This document shows positions 35,583 to 47,688 of a stretch of DNA of 64,000 nucleotides, piece by piece. The stretch's first letter is position 1; each line of letters starts with the position of its first letter. The notes beneath the pieces are model-generated. The model was not told the DNA's origin. It saw nothing but the letters and a program-made list of their open reading frames with translations, and did no database searches. The position numbers and the translations under genes are program-made. The DNA comes from Sipunculus nudus (lineage: Eukaryota > Annelida > Sipuncula > Golfingiida > Sipunculidae), in assembly GCA_026874595.1 (NCBI GenBank), contig CM049322.1, forward strand, positions 25,641,400-25,705,399. Direction: 5' to 3'.

Positions 35583-38236
35583 ATATCCCCAGACAAAGTC
35601 GGGGGATACCATGTTTTCATACCGGTCCCGGCGCCGCCACCGCCGCCGCCGCAGCTGCAGCCGCATATAAATCTTGTTGGCGCAATAACTCAAAAAATAT
35701 TTCACGGATCTTTACCAAACTTGGTATATGTATAGATATGGGTGAGAGGACGACGCCTGTTTAAAATGAGGTCATGACCTTGACTAGGAGAGTGTCTGTC
35801 ACCTTGAATAGGTCCAATTTTGGGGAAAATCACACAAATTCTTAAATATCTCAAGAAATCTTACATGGATTGATCCCAAAATCAAGTTGATGGAAGATCA
35901 TGAATAGGGTTGTCATGTTCCAGAAACTGGTGGCGCCACCTATTATTCTTTACTTGTTTTCGTGCCGTTTAATACCCCCAAAATTGCTACTTGACAGTAC
36001 TGTGAGCATTATAAGTCAAAAACTAATGGACAGATTTCTTTCATATTATGCATATACATAGATATGGGTTATGGTTTAATGTTTATTTAAATTGGGATCA
36101 TGACCTTTACCATGAGAATGGCCTTGACCTTTAATGTGTCCATATTTGGTGAAAATCACACACCTCTTATGATATCTCCAGTGTTGATGGCCATATGGAT
36201 TTCAAACGTGACTTATGTATGGCCCAACACTAAAGTAAGAACCCTATAGATTCTAGGGTCATGAGGTCAAAGGTCAAGGTCACTGGACTTGCATCTTAAA
36301 AGATACTGTGGATGCATTTTAAGCCAAACTTTTATCCCAGGTCTTCCATCTTAAAATTATAGCTCACTTGCCAATAGTAGATGATCCATATCAATTTTGG
36401 GGTCACAAGGTCAAAGGTCAAGGCCACAGGAGCTATCTGTCAACAAATTAGTTTCTGGATGATAATTCCTGCTTTTATTGATGTATTGATTTCAAACTTG
36501 ACTTATATTTGTCTCATTGAAAAAGCAAGACTCCAATTGATTTTGGGGTCATGAGGTCAAAGGTCAAGGTCACAGGACTCGCATCTTTAGAAAGATTGTG
36601 GATGCATTTTCAGCAAAACATTTCATCTCAGACATTTCATCTTGCACATACAGTTCCCCTGCCAATAGAGGAAGACGCCTGTCAATTGTGAGGTCACAAG
36701 GTCAAAGGTGAAAGTCACAGGAGCCATCTGTCCAAAAATTAGTTCCGAGATGATAATTCAAGCTTGGATTAATATTTGGATTTCAAATCTGACATATATG
36801 GCCCATCAATAAATCTAGACCTCTATTGATTTATATATAAAAGTGGATGATCAATATCAATTTTGGGGTCACAAGGTAAAAGGTCAAGGCCACAGAAGCC
36901 ATCTGTCAAAAAATTAGTTTCTGGATGATAATTCCTGCCTTTATTGATGTATGGATTTCAAACTTGACTTGTATATGTCCCATTGAAAAAGCAAGACCCG
37001 AATTGATTTTGGGGTCAAGAGGTCAAAGGTCAAGGTCACAGGACACATCTTTAAAAAGATGTGGATGCATTTTCAGCCAAATATTCCATCTCAGATCTTT
37101 CATTTTGCACATATAGTTCACTTGCCAAGACAGGTAGAACCCTATCAATATTGAGGTCTCAAGGTCAAAGGTGAAGGTCACAGGAGCCATCTGCCCAAAA
37201 ATTAGTTTCTGGAAGATAATTCCTGCTTTTATTGATGTATGGATTTCAAACTTGACTTGTATATGACCCATTGGAAAAGCAAGACCTGAATTGATTTTGG
37301 GGTCATGAGGTCAAAGGTCAAGGTCACAGGACACATCTTTAAAAAGATTGTGGATGCATTTTCAGCCAAATATTCCATCTCAGATCTTTCATTTTGCACA
37401 TATAGTTCACTTGCCAAGAGAGGTAGAACCCTATCAATATTGAGGTCACAAGTTCAAAGGTGAAGGTCACTGGAGCCATCTGCCCAAAAATTAGTCTCTG
37501 GATGATAATTCCTGCTTTTATTGATGTATGAATTTCAAACTTGACTTGTATATGACCCATTGGAAAAGCAAGACCCGAATTGATTTTGGGATCATGAGGA
37601 CAAAGGTCAAGGTCACAGGACACATCTTTAAAAAGATTGTGGATGCATTTTCAGCCAAACATTTCATCTCTGACATTTCATCTTATACATACAGTTCCCC
37701 TGCCAATAGAGGAACCTCTATCAATTTTGAGGTCACAAGGTCAAAGGTGAAGGTCACAGGAGCCATCTGTCCAAAAATTAGTTCCGAGATGATAATTCAA
37801 GCTTGGATTAATATTTGGATTTCAAACCTGACTTATATATGGCCCATCAATAAATCTAGACCTCTATTGATTTATATATAAAAGTGGATGATCAATATCA
37901 ATTTTGGGGTCAAAGGTCAAGGCCACAGGAGCCATCTGTTAAAAAATTAGTTTCTGGATGATAATTCCTGCTTTTATTGATGTTTAGATTTCAAACTTGA
38001 CTTATATATGTCCCATTAAAAAAGCAAGACCCCAATTGATTTTTGGGTCATGAGGTCAAAGGTCAAGGTCACAGGACCAACATCTTCAAAAAGATTGTGG
38101 ATTGATAGATGGAAGAAACAATAATTGCTTGCAAAGTGTCAGTATATGCTGCTAAAAATGGGGGCCTATTCTTAAAGGGGGGGGCCCTACTATGTCTGAG
38201 GATACTCTGGCACCTGCGGTGCCAAGAAATATCTAG
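35583..38236 (+). mobile_element. C3: family C element nested in C2, with the shared tail
   Basis: The head ATATCCCCAGACAAAGTCGG is followed by GCCGCCACCGCCGCCGCC. It has a module with GGTGGCGCCACC (~35.93 kb) and about seven ~290-bp AGGTCA units. The tail TGTCTGAGGATAC, stem GGCACC/GGTGCC and AAGAAATATCTAG ends at 38236. It returns to A-med 2 sequence directly (TTCACTATGTTTTAACC). Confidence 0.78.
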
Positions 38237-39506
38237 TTCACTATGTTTTAACCAGACATATATGATAAGAATTTATGGCAATGTAGAAAGTTTAAACAAA
38301 ATTGGCATATAGGTTCTGCAACAATTTTACTAGTTGTGAATCGAAGCCCATGATGTCGCAGGTCATGCTTGGCAGCTGAGCGTCATGACCCATGGGTCAC
38401 TTGTTTTAAAAGCTTTTAAAAAATTTAGATTTATGATTTAAGTTATTCATCATACCAGACAATGTTACAATCATGGATATTCAGCTCTCTGTGGCTATAT
38501 AAAGACAACTTTACGTGGATTATAAATTATTGGTATCCCTACTCAACTTAATTCAAGAATTTGCCATCAGTGATATATATCTGTATTTTAATTTTGCATT
38601 CAGTATGCATTCGTTATAATTTTACATATATTCCTGATTTCTTTTTTATAAAAAGTCAGCTGAAAAGCATTTTGTATTGGGAAAATAAATTTCAAAGTTA
38701 TTTCAAGTAGGGACCACTTTTGTGTACAGATGGCAGCACTTGGTTTACCATTGGCAGATTGCCAGTGCCTTGATGTTGGCCATTAGCCAAGATGATGTCA
38801 GCTCTATAAATAGTTTTGGCACAGTGCCAGGATTGGAAGAATCGCAGCCAGGTATAGATCAAGAGTTCACTCAGTGCAGTAGCTGCATTCTGTTGATAGC
38901 TTTGGCAGACTGCTCACTGCATCATATTTGGCACCAAAGTTCAGCCTGAATCTATTTATAGCTTTGGCAGACTGCCAACTGTGTCAGATTATGCAACAGG
39001 TTAAGAGTTCACTCAGTGCAGCCAGGTACAGGTCAAAAGTTCACTCAGTCTATCCAGGTGCAGGTCAAGAGTTCACTCAGTGCAGTAGCTTTAGGCAGCA
39101 ATTTGTCACAGGTCACTCGGGGGCAACTGCCTTACTCACCTAAGCCTTGTCAGCCCAGTGCATCAAACTCTTGGGAAGTTTGATGTATTGGACTGATACC
39201 TGTCTTTGCATCTTTGATGGTATTCTCATTTACAAAACAGGTGGTGCCACCTACATTGACTTTTGTAGTGTATGCGCCTGCTTATTTCTACAGAGGAATT
39301 TGATACATCAGCCTAAAATGGGGTATGTTTATACATATTGGGTAGCTTTATAGTGTACAAGACTGGTGGCGCCACCTAAAATAATTTTTGCACAGTGTAT
39401 GTCCCTGCTTATTTCACAGGAGGGGTTTGACATATCAGTCTGACATTGGGCATATGTATATATCTCATTGTTGTATATAAGACTGGTGGTGCAAGATACA
39501 ATCATT

Positions 39507-40364
39507 GGATCCGCCAAAACATCGCCGCATAGGTTTCCGGAGAACTACTCCATAAACACTGGGCAGAATTTTTTAAAATTTTGAAATTATGATCGGTCAA
39601 ATATGAACTGCTGCGCCCTCATTTTTGGTTGACCTCTGACCTTTCCTCTCTGCCCAGCATCCATTTGTGCGTCTGTTTCCATACATAAACCCATATATCT
39701 CGGGAACCGTTTGACCAGTTGGGCCAAAATTTTGCATGTGTATAGATCTCACATAGCTCTTAATCATAGGCAAAACTGGTGGCCCCATCTGCAACCACTT
39801 ATGCACAGCGTCCATCTTTTCATCTGCCTTGGGATAAAATCACTCATATCTCAGCAGTGGTTTGACTTATCCACCTGAAATTTTGCAGGTTTATACATCA
39901 TGGACAGGTTTCTCCATTTTATGACAGGTGGCGCCACCTACATTCACATTTACTCTGCAGACATCCAAGCTCATATCTGGGGAACCGTTTGACCGATTAG
40001 GCCAAAATTTTGCATGTGTATAGATCTCACATAGCTCTTCATCATAGGCAAAACTGGTGGTGCCACCTGCAACCATTTATGCACAGCATCCATCTGTTTA
40101 TCTGCCTTGGGATAAAATCACTCATATCTCGGCAGTGGTTTGACTTACCCACCTGAAATTTTGCAGGTTTATACATCCTGGACAATTTTCTTGATTTTAT
40201 GACAGGTGGCACCACCTACATTCATGTTTAAGCTGAGACATCCATGCTAATATGTAACATACCTCGCTCTATTCCTCTTGCCACTTAATCCATGCCTCAC
40301 TTCACCCGTCCCACTCTGATTTCTGCGGATACACATAGTGGCTTGTCTGCTACCCATATTCTGG
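39507..40364 (+). repeat. B segment inside E4, internally deleted head
   Basis: GGATCCGCCAAAAC matches the B start, but the hairpin's second arm and the GC tract are lost (joined to ATCGCCGCATAGG). The B interior with DR1 (39630-39642) follows. The B stem is damaged and ends CTGG at 40361-40364, followed by TTTTAAAATGTCC as in E1 and E2. Confidence 0.7.
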
Positions 40365-40696
40365 TTTTAAAATGTCCTAGTCCGAAACTTGCAGGTCAGA
40401 AACGTCCATTTTGCTGAAATCATAATGACTAAGGTAGATATGCAGGACTTAGGAGGATCAATATTAAATTTTAAAAATAAACCTCCATTCATACTCCTAA
40501 ACTTTGCACAGGTTCGCATTAGGCCTGTAGGCCTTGTTTAATATAGATAAAAGCCATAAAACCAGATACTTATGATCATTATTTAAATTTGTGAATTTTG
40601 TATATTCTAGATTCTCAACAGCATTATTTGGCTAAAACTGAATAAATACTAGACATGGTGCGAATCCTTTGAAAATGTATTTGAATACAAATATGA

Positions 40697-42698
40697 CCAG
40701 ATATTTCTTGGCACCGCAGGTGCCAGAGTATCCCCAGGCATAGTACACCCGCCCCCCTTTAAGAATAGGCCCCCATTTTTAGCAGGATATACTGACACTT
40801 GGCAAGCAATTATTGTTTCTTCCATCTATCAATCCACAATCTTTTTAAAGATGTGTCCTGTGACCTTGACCTTTGACCTCATGACCCCAAAATCAATTCG
40901 GGTCTTGCTTTTCCAATGGGACATATACAAGTCAAGTTTGAAATCTACACATAAATAAAAGCAGGAATTATCATCCAGAAACTTATTTTTGGACAGATGG
41001 CTCCTGTGACCTTCACCTTTGACCTTGTGACCTGAAAATTGATAGGGTTCTTCCTCCCTTAGCAGGTGAACTATATGTGCAAGATGAAAGATCTGAGATG
41101 AAATGTTTGACTGAAAATGCATCCACATCTTTTTAAAGATGTTTCCTGTGACCTTGACCTTTGACCTCATGACCCCAAAATCAATTCGGGTCTTGCTTTT
41201 CCAATGGGACATATACAAGTCAAGTTTAAAATCCTTACATCAATAAAAGCAGGAATTATCATCCTGAAACTAATTTTTGGACAGATGGCTCCTGTGACCT
41301 TCACCTTTGACCTTGTGACTTCAAAATTGATAGGGGTCTTCCACTCTTGGCAGGTGAACTATATGTGCAAGATGAAAGATCTGAGATGGATTGTTTGGCT
41401 GAAAATGCATCCACAATCTTTTTTTAAAGATGTGTCCTGTGACCTTGACCTTTGACCTCATGACCCCAAAATCAATTCGGGTCTTGCTTTTCCAATGGGA
41501 CATATATAAGTCAAGTTTGAATTCTACACATCAATAAAAGCAGGAATTATCATCCAGAAACTTATTTTTGGACAGATGGCTCCTGTGACCTTCACCTTTG
41601 ACCTTGTGACCTCAAAATTGATAGAGGTTCCTCTATTGGCAGATGAACTATAGGTGCAAGATGAAAGGTCTGAGATGAAATGTTTGGCCGAAAATGCATC
41701 CACAATCTTTTTAAAGATGTGTCCTGTGACCTTGACCTTTGACCTCATGACCCCAAAATCAATTGGAGTCTTGCTTTTTCAATCGGACATATATAAGTCA
41801 AGTTTGAAATCAATACATAAATAAAAGCAGGAATTATTATCCAGAAACTAATTTTTTGACAGATATCTCCTGTGGCCTTGACTTTTGACCATGTGACCCC
41901 AAAATTGATATGGATCATCCACTATTGGCAAGTAAGCTATATATTCAAGATGGAAGACCTGGGATGAAAGTTTGGCTTAAAATGCATCCACAGTATCTTT
42001 TAAGATGCAAGTCCTATGACCTTGACCTTTGATCTCATGACCTTAGAACCTCTAGGGTTCTTACTTTAGTGGTGGGCCATACATAAGTCACGTTTGAAAT
42101 CCATATGGCTACGAACACTGGAGATATCATAAGAGGGGTGTGATTTTCACCAAATATGGACACATTAAAGGTCAAGGCCACTCTCATTGGAAAGGTCATG
42201 ACCCAAATGTTAATAGACCTCATTCCATAACCCATCTCTCTACATGTGCATAATATGAAAAAAATCTGTCCATTAGTTTTTGACTTATAACGCTTACAGT
42301 ACTGTCAAGTGACAATTATGGGGGTATTAAAAGGCGTAAAACAAGAAAAGGATAATAGGTGGCACCACCAGTTTCCGGTATATCACAAGGCTATCCAAGA
42401 TCTTCGGTCACCTTGATTTTTGGACCAGTCCATGCAAGCTTACTTGAGATATTTAAGAATTTGTGTTATTTTCAGCAAAAATTGACCTACTCAAGGTCAA
42501 GGTCACTCTCCTAGCATAGGTCATGACCCCATTTTAAATAGGCTTCGTCCCCTTTCCTATATCTATACAAATGTAAAGTTTGAAAAAGATCAGTGAAATA
42601 TTTTTTGAGTTATCCCGCTCACAAGGTTTTTCTGCGGTGGCGGTGGCGGCGGCAGGACCATCGTGAAACCATAGTATCCCGACTTTGTCTGGGGATAC
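40697..42698 (-). mobile_element. C4: complete family C element, the only one on the minus strand
   Basis: Read on the minus strand: GTATCCCCAGACAAAGTCGG at 42698 downwards, GCCGCCACCGCCACCGC, modules with GGTGGTGCCACC, several AGGTCA triple units, GCCTGGGGATAC, the stem GGCACC/GGTGCC, and AAGAAATATCTGG at 40697. Flanking A sequence reads ATGA/AAATATG against ATGAATATG at the empty site (~18.18 kb), that is, two extra bases. Confidence 0.82.
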
Positions 42699-43065
42699 AA
42701 ATATGTACTGCATCATAAAATTTCTTGCATTAGAATGGGAATTCAGGTAAAAATGAAAGTATTTGAATACCAGTGCAGATGCTTTCAAAATGTATTCATG
42801 AATGCATTCATGAATATATTTAATAATATTATTTTAATCATTTCAGTTTTATTTTATTAAAAAAAAATCATATTAGTTTAATTATTATTCTTTTAATAAA
42901 ATTATATTTGGCACAATATTTGTTATTTAATTTCAATAAATAGTTACTCTTTTATTATATGTGCTGCTTATAAGTTATATGGCCAAGTCAAAATCTGTGT
43001 AACAATAGCACTCCATTTGTTAATAAAATAAATGAAATCAATCCTCTTCCCTGTCTCCAAAGATA

Positions 43066-44152
43066 CCGTATTTATTCTAATTTGGCGACCACTTAAAAAT
43101 AATTAATTTTCTCAGAGGTCGAGATAATGGAGGATATTTGAAAATTATCTTCATGCAAAATTTGCGGTGGTCGAGATGTTAGAGGCATACGGTTTGATAA
43201 CCTTCCGTAGAGACGCAGAGCCGCTCTGACACTCGAGCGGTCATATGAATTGAGTGATAATTTGGTCGTATATAAGTTTGTTTTGTTAGCTTAACAGTAT
43301 TTTCTACAAACGGGATTTCAACCGTCACATGAATTATACGCAGTCCGCAAATGATTAATCAAACTGAGCTCAATCACTTTACAAAATGATCACTACTTCG
43401 CGTATAGGTACGATCACCTGACATAGACGGCAACTCATGTAACCACCAATTGTTTCAAGTTAACCCGCCAGGCGGCGATATCGGCGGGCCGAAAAGGGAC
43501 AAGCAGCTGCATCAAGTTGGAAGAAGACTTTATAAAAAATAACTGCCTATTGTCAGATAACTTCTATTTGCATAATACGGAATAAATATAGGAAAGTAAA
43601 GGTGCGTTGAAATATATACGACCGGAAATGGTCCTAGCTCGCGTGCCCTCGATCGGGCCCCGTTTGGTACGGGCGGTCACCCATCCAAAATCTAACCGGG
43701 GTCGTTTAAACTTAACTAAGATGACAATTCCACCTGTATTACAGTTGTTCGATCACGCGTGCTTTGCAGTATTTTGTAAATATTATTGCTGAAGATCCCA
43801 CGTGAATTGCACACGAGGCACGTGCGTACCATGAATGGTACACGAGTTTGCTTCGTCACGGACACCCATTTGGTTCTTGAAGGCTTTATCATGTTTATAT
43901 ATTATGAAAAACGCATCTTTGTATCTTCATAAATTTTATTGGAAGCAAGTTCGATGTGGATGCCCAGTGTAATAAGAATCTAGTCAGATACAAACTGCGG
44001 TGCCCGTGAGAGACGGAGGCATTTCACCTTAACATCGTCGACAGAAAACATCGTCGGCAGTCGAGAAATTAGAGTCATTTTAGAAATTAAGCTTTCAGAA
44101 TATTTTTTGGGGTCGAGAAATAAGAGGGATCGCCAAACTGGAATAAATACGG
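43066..44152. mobile_element. TIR2: 1.09-kb non-autonomous TIR transposon with TA target duplication
   Basis: Inverted ends lie at 43066-43090 (CCGTATTTATTC, then TAATTTGGCGACC) and about 44127-44152, with a few mismatches. TA flanks both ends. The uninterrupted copies read CCAAAGATACTATCAAAATC (~20.99 kb), so the insert entered at that TA. The interior is GC-richer than the surroundings and encodes nothing I recognise. It differs in sequence from TIR1 but shares the opening CCGTA. Confidence 0.8.
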
Positions 44153-44301
44153 TACTATCAAAATTATACATAAGCTAAACACCAACAACTCATAATACAG
44201 CTTATACTTATTACCACACAAAACCAGCATGTGCCTCATTTCCAAATCATATTTTTTTTATCATATATAACAGCTGAGCACCGTGACCCATGGGTCCCTT
44301 G

Positions 44302-46765
44302 TTTATAGATTTAGTATTATAACACTGAATATAAAATGTTAAATCAAAAGTAAAAATTCACACAAAAAAATTTTAAAAAATCCACCATGCAAGATAAAAC
44401 AATCAGGTGTGGACAAAAGTGAAATACACCTGGCATTAATAAGAACTGTACCGGAGTATTTTTTAGCTCAGCTGAGCTATATTCCTGGCTTCAATTATTT
44501 CAAAGAGAATCTCGTAAAATTGGCATAGACCTGGAGATTTTATGGGGCATTTTAACGCCATCCCGCCCATATTTTGCAATTGTTCATCTCGTTAAAAAAC
44601 TCCGCTAATTCTGCAGCTCCCTGCCAGTTCATAGATAATAAGTTTAGTAAGTACTCCGTTCTCGCACCTACCGTGTCATACTCCGTTACATACGGAAGTT
44701 ATTTGGGAACACAGACTCATTATATGAAGTGCGGAATGTGGTAAAAAATGGAAGAATAATATTTGCCTATAACATAAAGGCATGCTGGAAAGAAAACAGT
44801 CATTATTATGATGAAATCAATAGTTGCCTTAGGTAATCGAGGGCTTGAAAGTGACAGCAAACCGACTGACTTTGGAAAAAACTCGATGATCGGCCCACCA
44901 CTATATATATTCTTGTTAAATCACTGTTTGTCCCACGGTTCAAAAACATCTGGTTTCCGTCATACTCATAGAAAGTGGTATTTATTTAGAAATCTCTCTT
45001 TGGTCAAAAAGGTTAACAGTATAGACCATAGGTAACTCAGAATGAATAACTTACAGCTCTGCTTCACAATTACTCCTGACACAAAGGCAAACTGCAATAT
45101 CTATATTTATTTATGGTGCCACAGAAGCAAATAATGTAGGTACATTTACTGCTCTTGCCTTGATTTTATATGTTAATTTTGTTGGAAATATTTACATATA
45201 AATATTTCAGCAGACAACATAGCCCTCTCTCATCAGAATGCTCTTTTATATTTCGTGTAAGAAAGCAAATTTGGCCAGAAGTGCAGATACGGTGGCCTAG
45301 TTTTTGTACGATATCACAAGTGACTTCGGCACCAATATAACAAAAACATTCAAATAAAAATATACTGCTCAGAATGACTTGTTTCCCTTTTCTTTTTTTT
45401 TTAAACTGGAGACATGCAAAAAACATTTCTACAAACAACTAGCCGAGTACCCGTGCCTGCATACATGTCATGTGTGATATTCGGCTTGCGACATCCAGGT
45501 TTTAGTCTATACATTAGCCCCAGATATCAGCCGCGTGGAATATTTGGGAGGATTAATCTATCAGGATTCAGTAAGTGCGTGGGTATGTGACACAAAAGTA
45601 CGCAAAACCTCAACCAGACATTAATTGTTTCTGCGGACAGTTAGTGGCTATAGGACATGTATCGGCTAACTGAAGAATGGAATAACACTTTTCTGTGACC
45701 ACGCCCAAATCCACAAATTGTAGTTAGGTGCCAGACATGTTTTTTTTTTACAGCTTAAGACTTCAGACTTTATTAATAACTTTATAAAACCTAACTGATC
45801 ACGGTTGATCTTATCAGAAATACACATTGTGTTTTTTAAATAAATTTGCTAAAATTATACAAATTGCTATGATACAAGGTGAGGAAAAGTAATAATATCT
45901 TTAGAATTTGGAAAGCTCTATACATGAATGACACACCAGATGAAAGCTAAAAATGTCTACTATCAACTGACATCAAACTTGTTTTAAAACAGGCATTATA
46001 TAATATGTTATAACTAAATTGCAATTTCAGTGCAAGTACATTTCAAAACAGGCTGATATTTTACAGAAAGCTACAACTTTCATACTATCAGGCATTTTTA
46101 TTATCTACACACATACCGTATTTGTTCATGTACAGGACGACAAATTTTATCCTAAAAATATTTGGCAAAGATGGGGGCCCCGTTTTATACAAGGGTACAA
46201 GCTTTTAAGCGTCCTCAGGACTGCAAAGGATTATTTACGGCAATCAGCATTATTACGTCGGTCGAACTGGATGGCGTGAATATCGGTGATCATGTCCGTA
46301 TGGTGGTAATATACACTCAATAAAGAACATAACAGTGCATTGTTTTTGTTTAAATTTATCGTTTATACATCAGATTTACATGCGCACATAGTTACATAAT
46401 TGATAAGAAAAGGTTTGCCATTGCTGCATTGACACAGGAATTTTAACGGAATCAATATATGAAAGCCCTTCTGATAGTAGAGCCAGTGATTTCCCACCAT
46501 CGTGGACGGAATCGCGGAACTGACAGACCGAAACGGAATTCCCAATCCTGAAAATATATGTTTTAAAGTATATTTTGCCAAAAATATCTTGGCAATTCAC
46601 TTTGAACAGGTACGCAGTGATATAATTGTCGATGCCGCTATCAGCTTGCGGGGCTTACCCATGTACTCAAGATCCGAGAATACAGCGCTCGCGCAAGGGA
46701 TTTTGGGAACTTGCTAATGCCATCCAGTAGCACGTAATATGCATATTAATACAAGGATACTTTTT
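44302..46765. other. Low-repeat island, no gene recognised
   Basis: This is the longest stretch without clear repeats. Frames up to 90 codons occur on both strands without recognisable motifs. At 44465 there is a stub AGCTCAGCTGAGCTATATTC, a family A head with the hairpin loop and downstream tract lost. At 46117 TACCGTATTTGTTCATGTAC resembles the start of a TA-flanked TIR element, but I could not find the other end. AATAAA occurs near 46320 without a linked frame. Confidence 0.4.
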
Positions 46766-47688
46766 AGCTCAGCTGACTATAAGTCATCTGAGCTATAGTC
46801 ATGGTCCTTTGTCCGTCGTCCGTCCGTCTGTCTGTCCGTCCGTCCGTCCGTCCTTCCGTCTGGATGTCCGTCCGTAAGACTGGCATGTTTCGACACCGTT
46901 GGACCCACGAATCTGAATTTCGGGATACAGTTAGATGTCCCCATAATCTCCTACCATGCCAAAAATTGGGTCAATAGGACTTCGTTCCTTTGAGATATTA
47001 AGGAAAAACCTCAATTTTTTATTAAAAACCTATTTTCACACTTCAGGACTGCCTAATATCAAAACCACTCATCTGTTTTTCCTCATATTTCCTATAAATA
47101 ATCCTCTATATAATTCCTATGTACATGCCAGAAATTAGGTCTGTATTATATAATTTAAAAAAGTTATGGGCCCAAACATAATGCATTTTGTAAATAATCA
47201 GGAAAGAAATTTTATCACTTAACACAAAACTTGTTAAAGCTAAGCACTTTTTTTCCAGTAATATTACTTTTATTAATCAAAATTAAATTGTATACCCAAA
47301 ATAAGATCAAAATCTTTTAAATTTTTTAAAATATTAGCAAAAATAAAAAATTGGTACCTTAAATTTTGCCCAACTTTGACCATGGCACGTTTTTTTGCTG
47401 TAACTGCTGTGGATTTAATTTTCACAGCATGTTTTTGTTAGCATTTCAACTGTTAACACCAAAAATTTGAAACCAGTTGATCAAAAACTGTAGATTTTAT
47501 TCAAGTTTTCAAGCACCATGTCACATATTGCTAGTGTTATGCAGTTTGCTAGAGCTCAGCTCCCGAGCTTCAGCTCTAAGTTCCTTAAATTTGGCATACA
47601 GTTGGATTTCTCCAAAACCCCCTTCCATGCCAAGAATTTGGTCACTAGGACTTAATTCCTTCGAGATATCAATGAAAAACTTCAATTT
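46766..47688 (+). mobile_element. A-long 3: head and first interior block
   Basis: AGCTCAGCTGACTATAAGTC at 46766 is followed by a (TCCG)n tract (46811-46876). The A-long interior (CTTCGTTCCTTTGAGATATT, CCTGTAAGT-like blocks) then runs uninterrupted into the tandem block at 47689. It is closely related to A-long 4 but with a distinct head variant. Confidence 0.7.
46811..46876 (+). repeat. (TCCG)n microsatellite behind a family A 5' hairpin
   Basis: Irregular GTCCGTCC/GTCTGTCC repeat. Equivalent tracts sit behind other heads, e.g. 57239-57282 and 63761-63814 (family F). Confidence 0.8.

Larger units (their letters stand above)
31882..38403 (+). mobile_element. A-med 2: family A medium type, split by C2/C3
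   Basis: The head AGCTCAGCTGACTTTCAGTC is at 31882, with a CCGG tract at about 31943-31977. The tail CAGCTGAGCGTCATGACCCA ends at GGGTCACTTG, 38403. Five T precede it and four follow, against seven T in the empty E5 site at 28641-28647. It contains AGGTCA units like A-med 1 and is split by C2/C3 at 34166. Confidence 0.8.
30714..40536 (+). mobile_element. E4: family E element holding A-med 2, C2/C3 and a B segment
   Basis: The head AGCGAACCTGTGAGCTTATG is at 30714. The tail CACAGGTTCGCATTAGGCCT, then GTAGGCCTTG, ends at 40536. A-med 2 (31882-38403) is nested at a T-run. A B segment (39507-40364) sits at the usual place before the E tail. Without A-med 2 the length is about 3.3 kb, longer than E1 and E2 because the interior (GGCAGACTGCCAACTGTGTC and TTTGATACATCAGCC blocks) is retained. 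Confidence 0.75.
27279..44301 (+). mobile_element. A-long 2: outermost long-type A, broken by nested elements
   Basis: The head AGCTCAGTGACTGTAAGTCA is at 27279 and the tail ends CCCTTG at 44301. Own sequence is only 27279-27486, 40537-40696, 42699-43065 and 44153-44301. About 1.7 kb of A-long interior is missing between the first two pieces. This implies a deletion during or after the nested insertions, or that head and tail come from two different elements. Confidence 0.5.

Noticed and set aside
34800-38100. CRISPR-like regular repeats
   Set aside because: Units are ~290 bp of diverged tandem repeat with no short identical repeats separated by unique spacers, in a eukaryotic setting.
40829-41218. 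129-codon minus-strand frame
   Set aside because: It lies in the AGGTCA array of C4 and repeats itself every ~290 bp. It reflects tandem repeats, not a protein domain.
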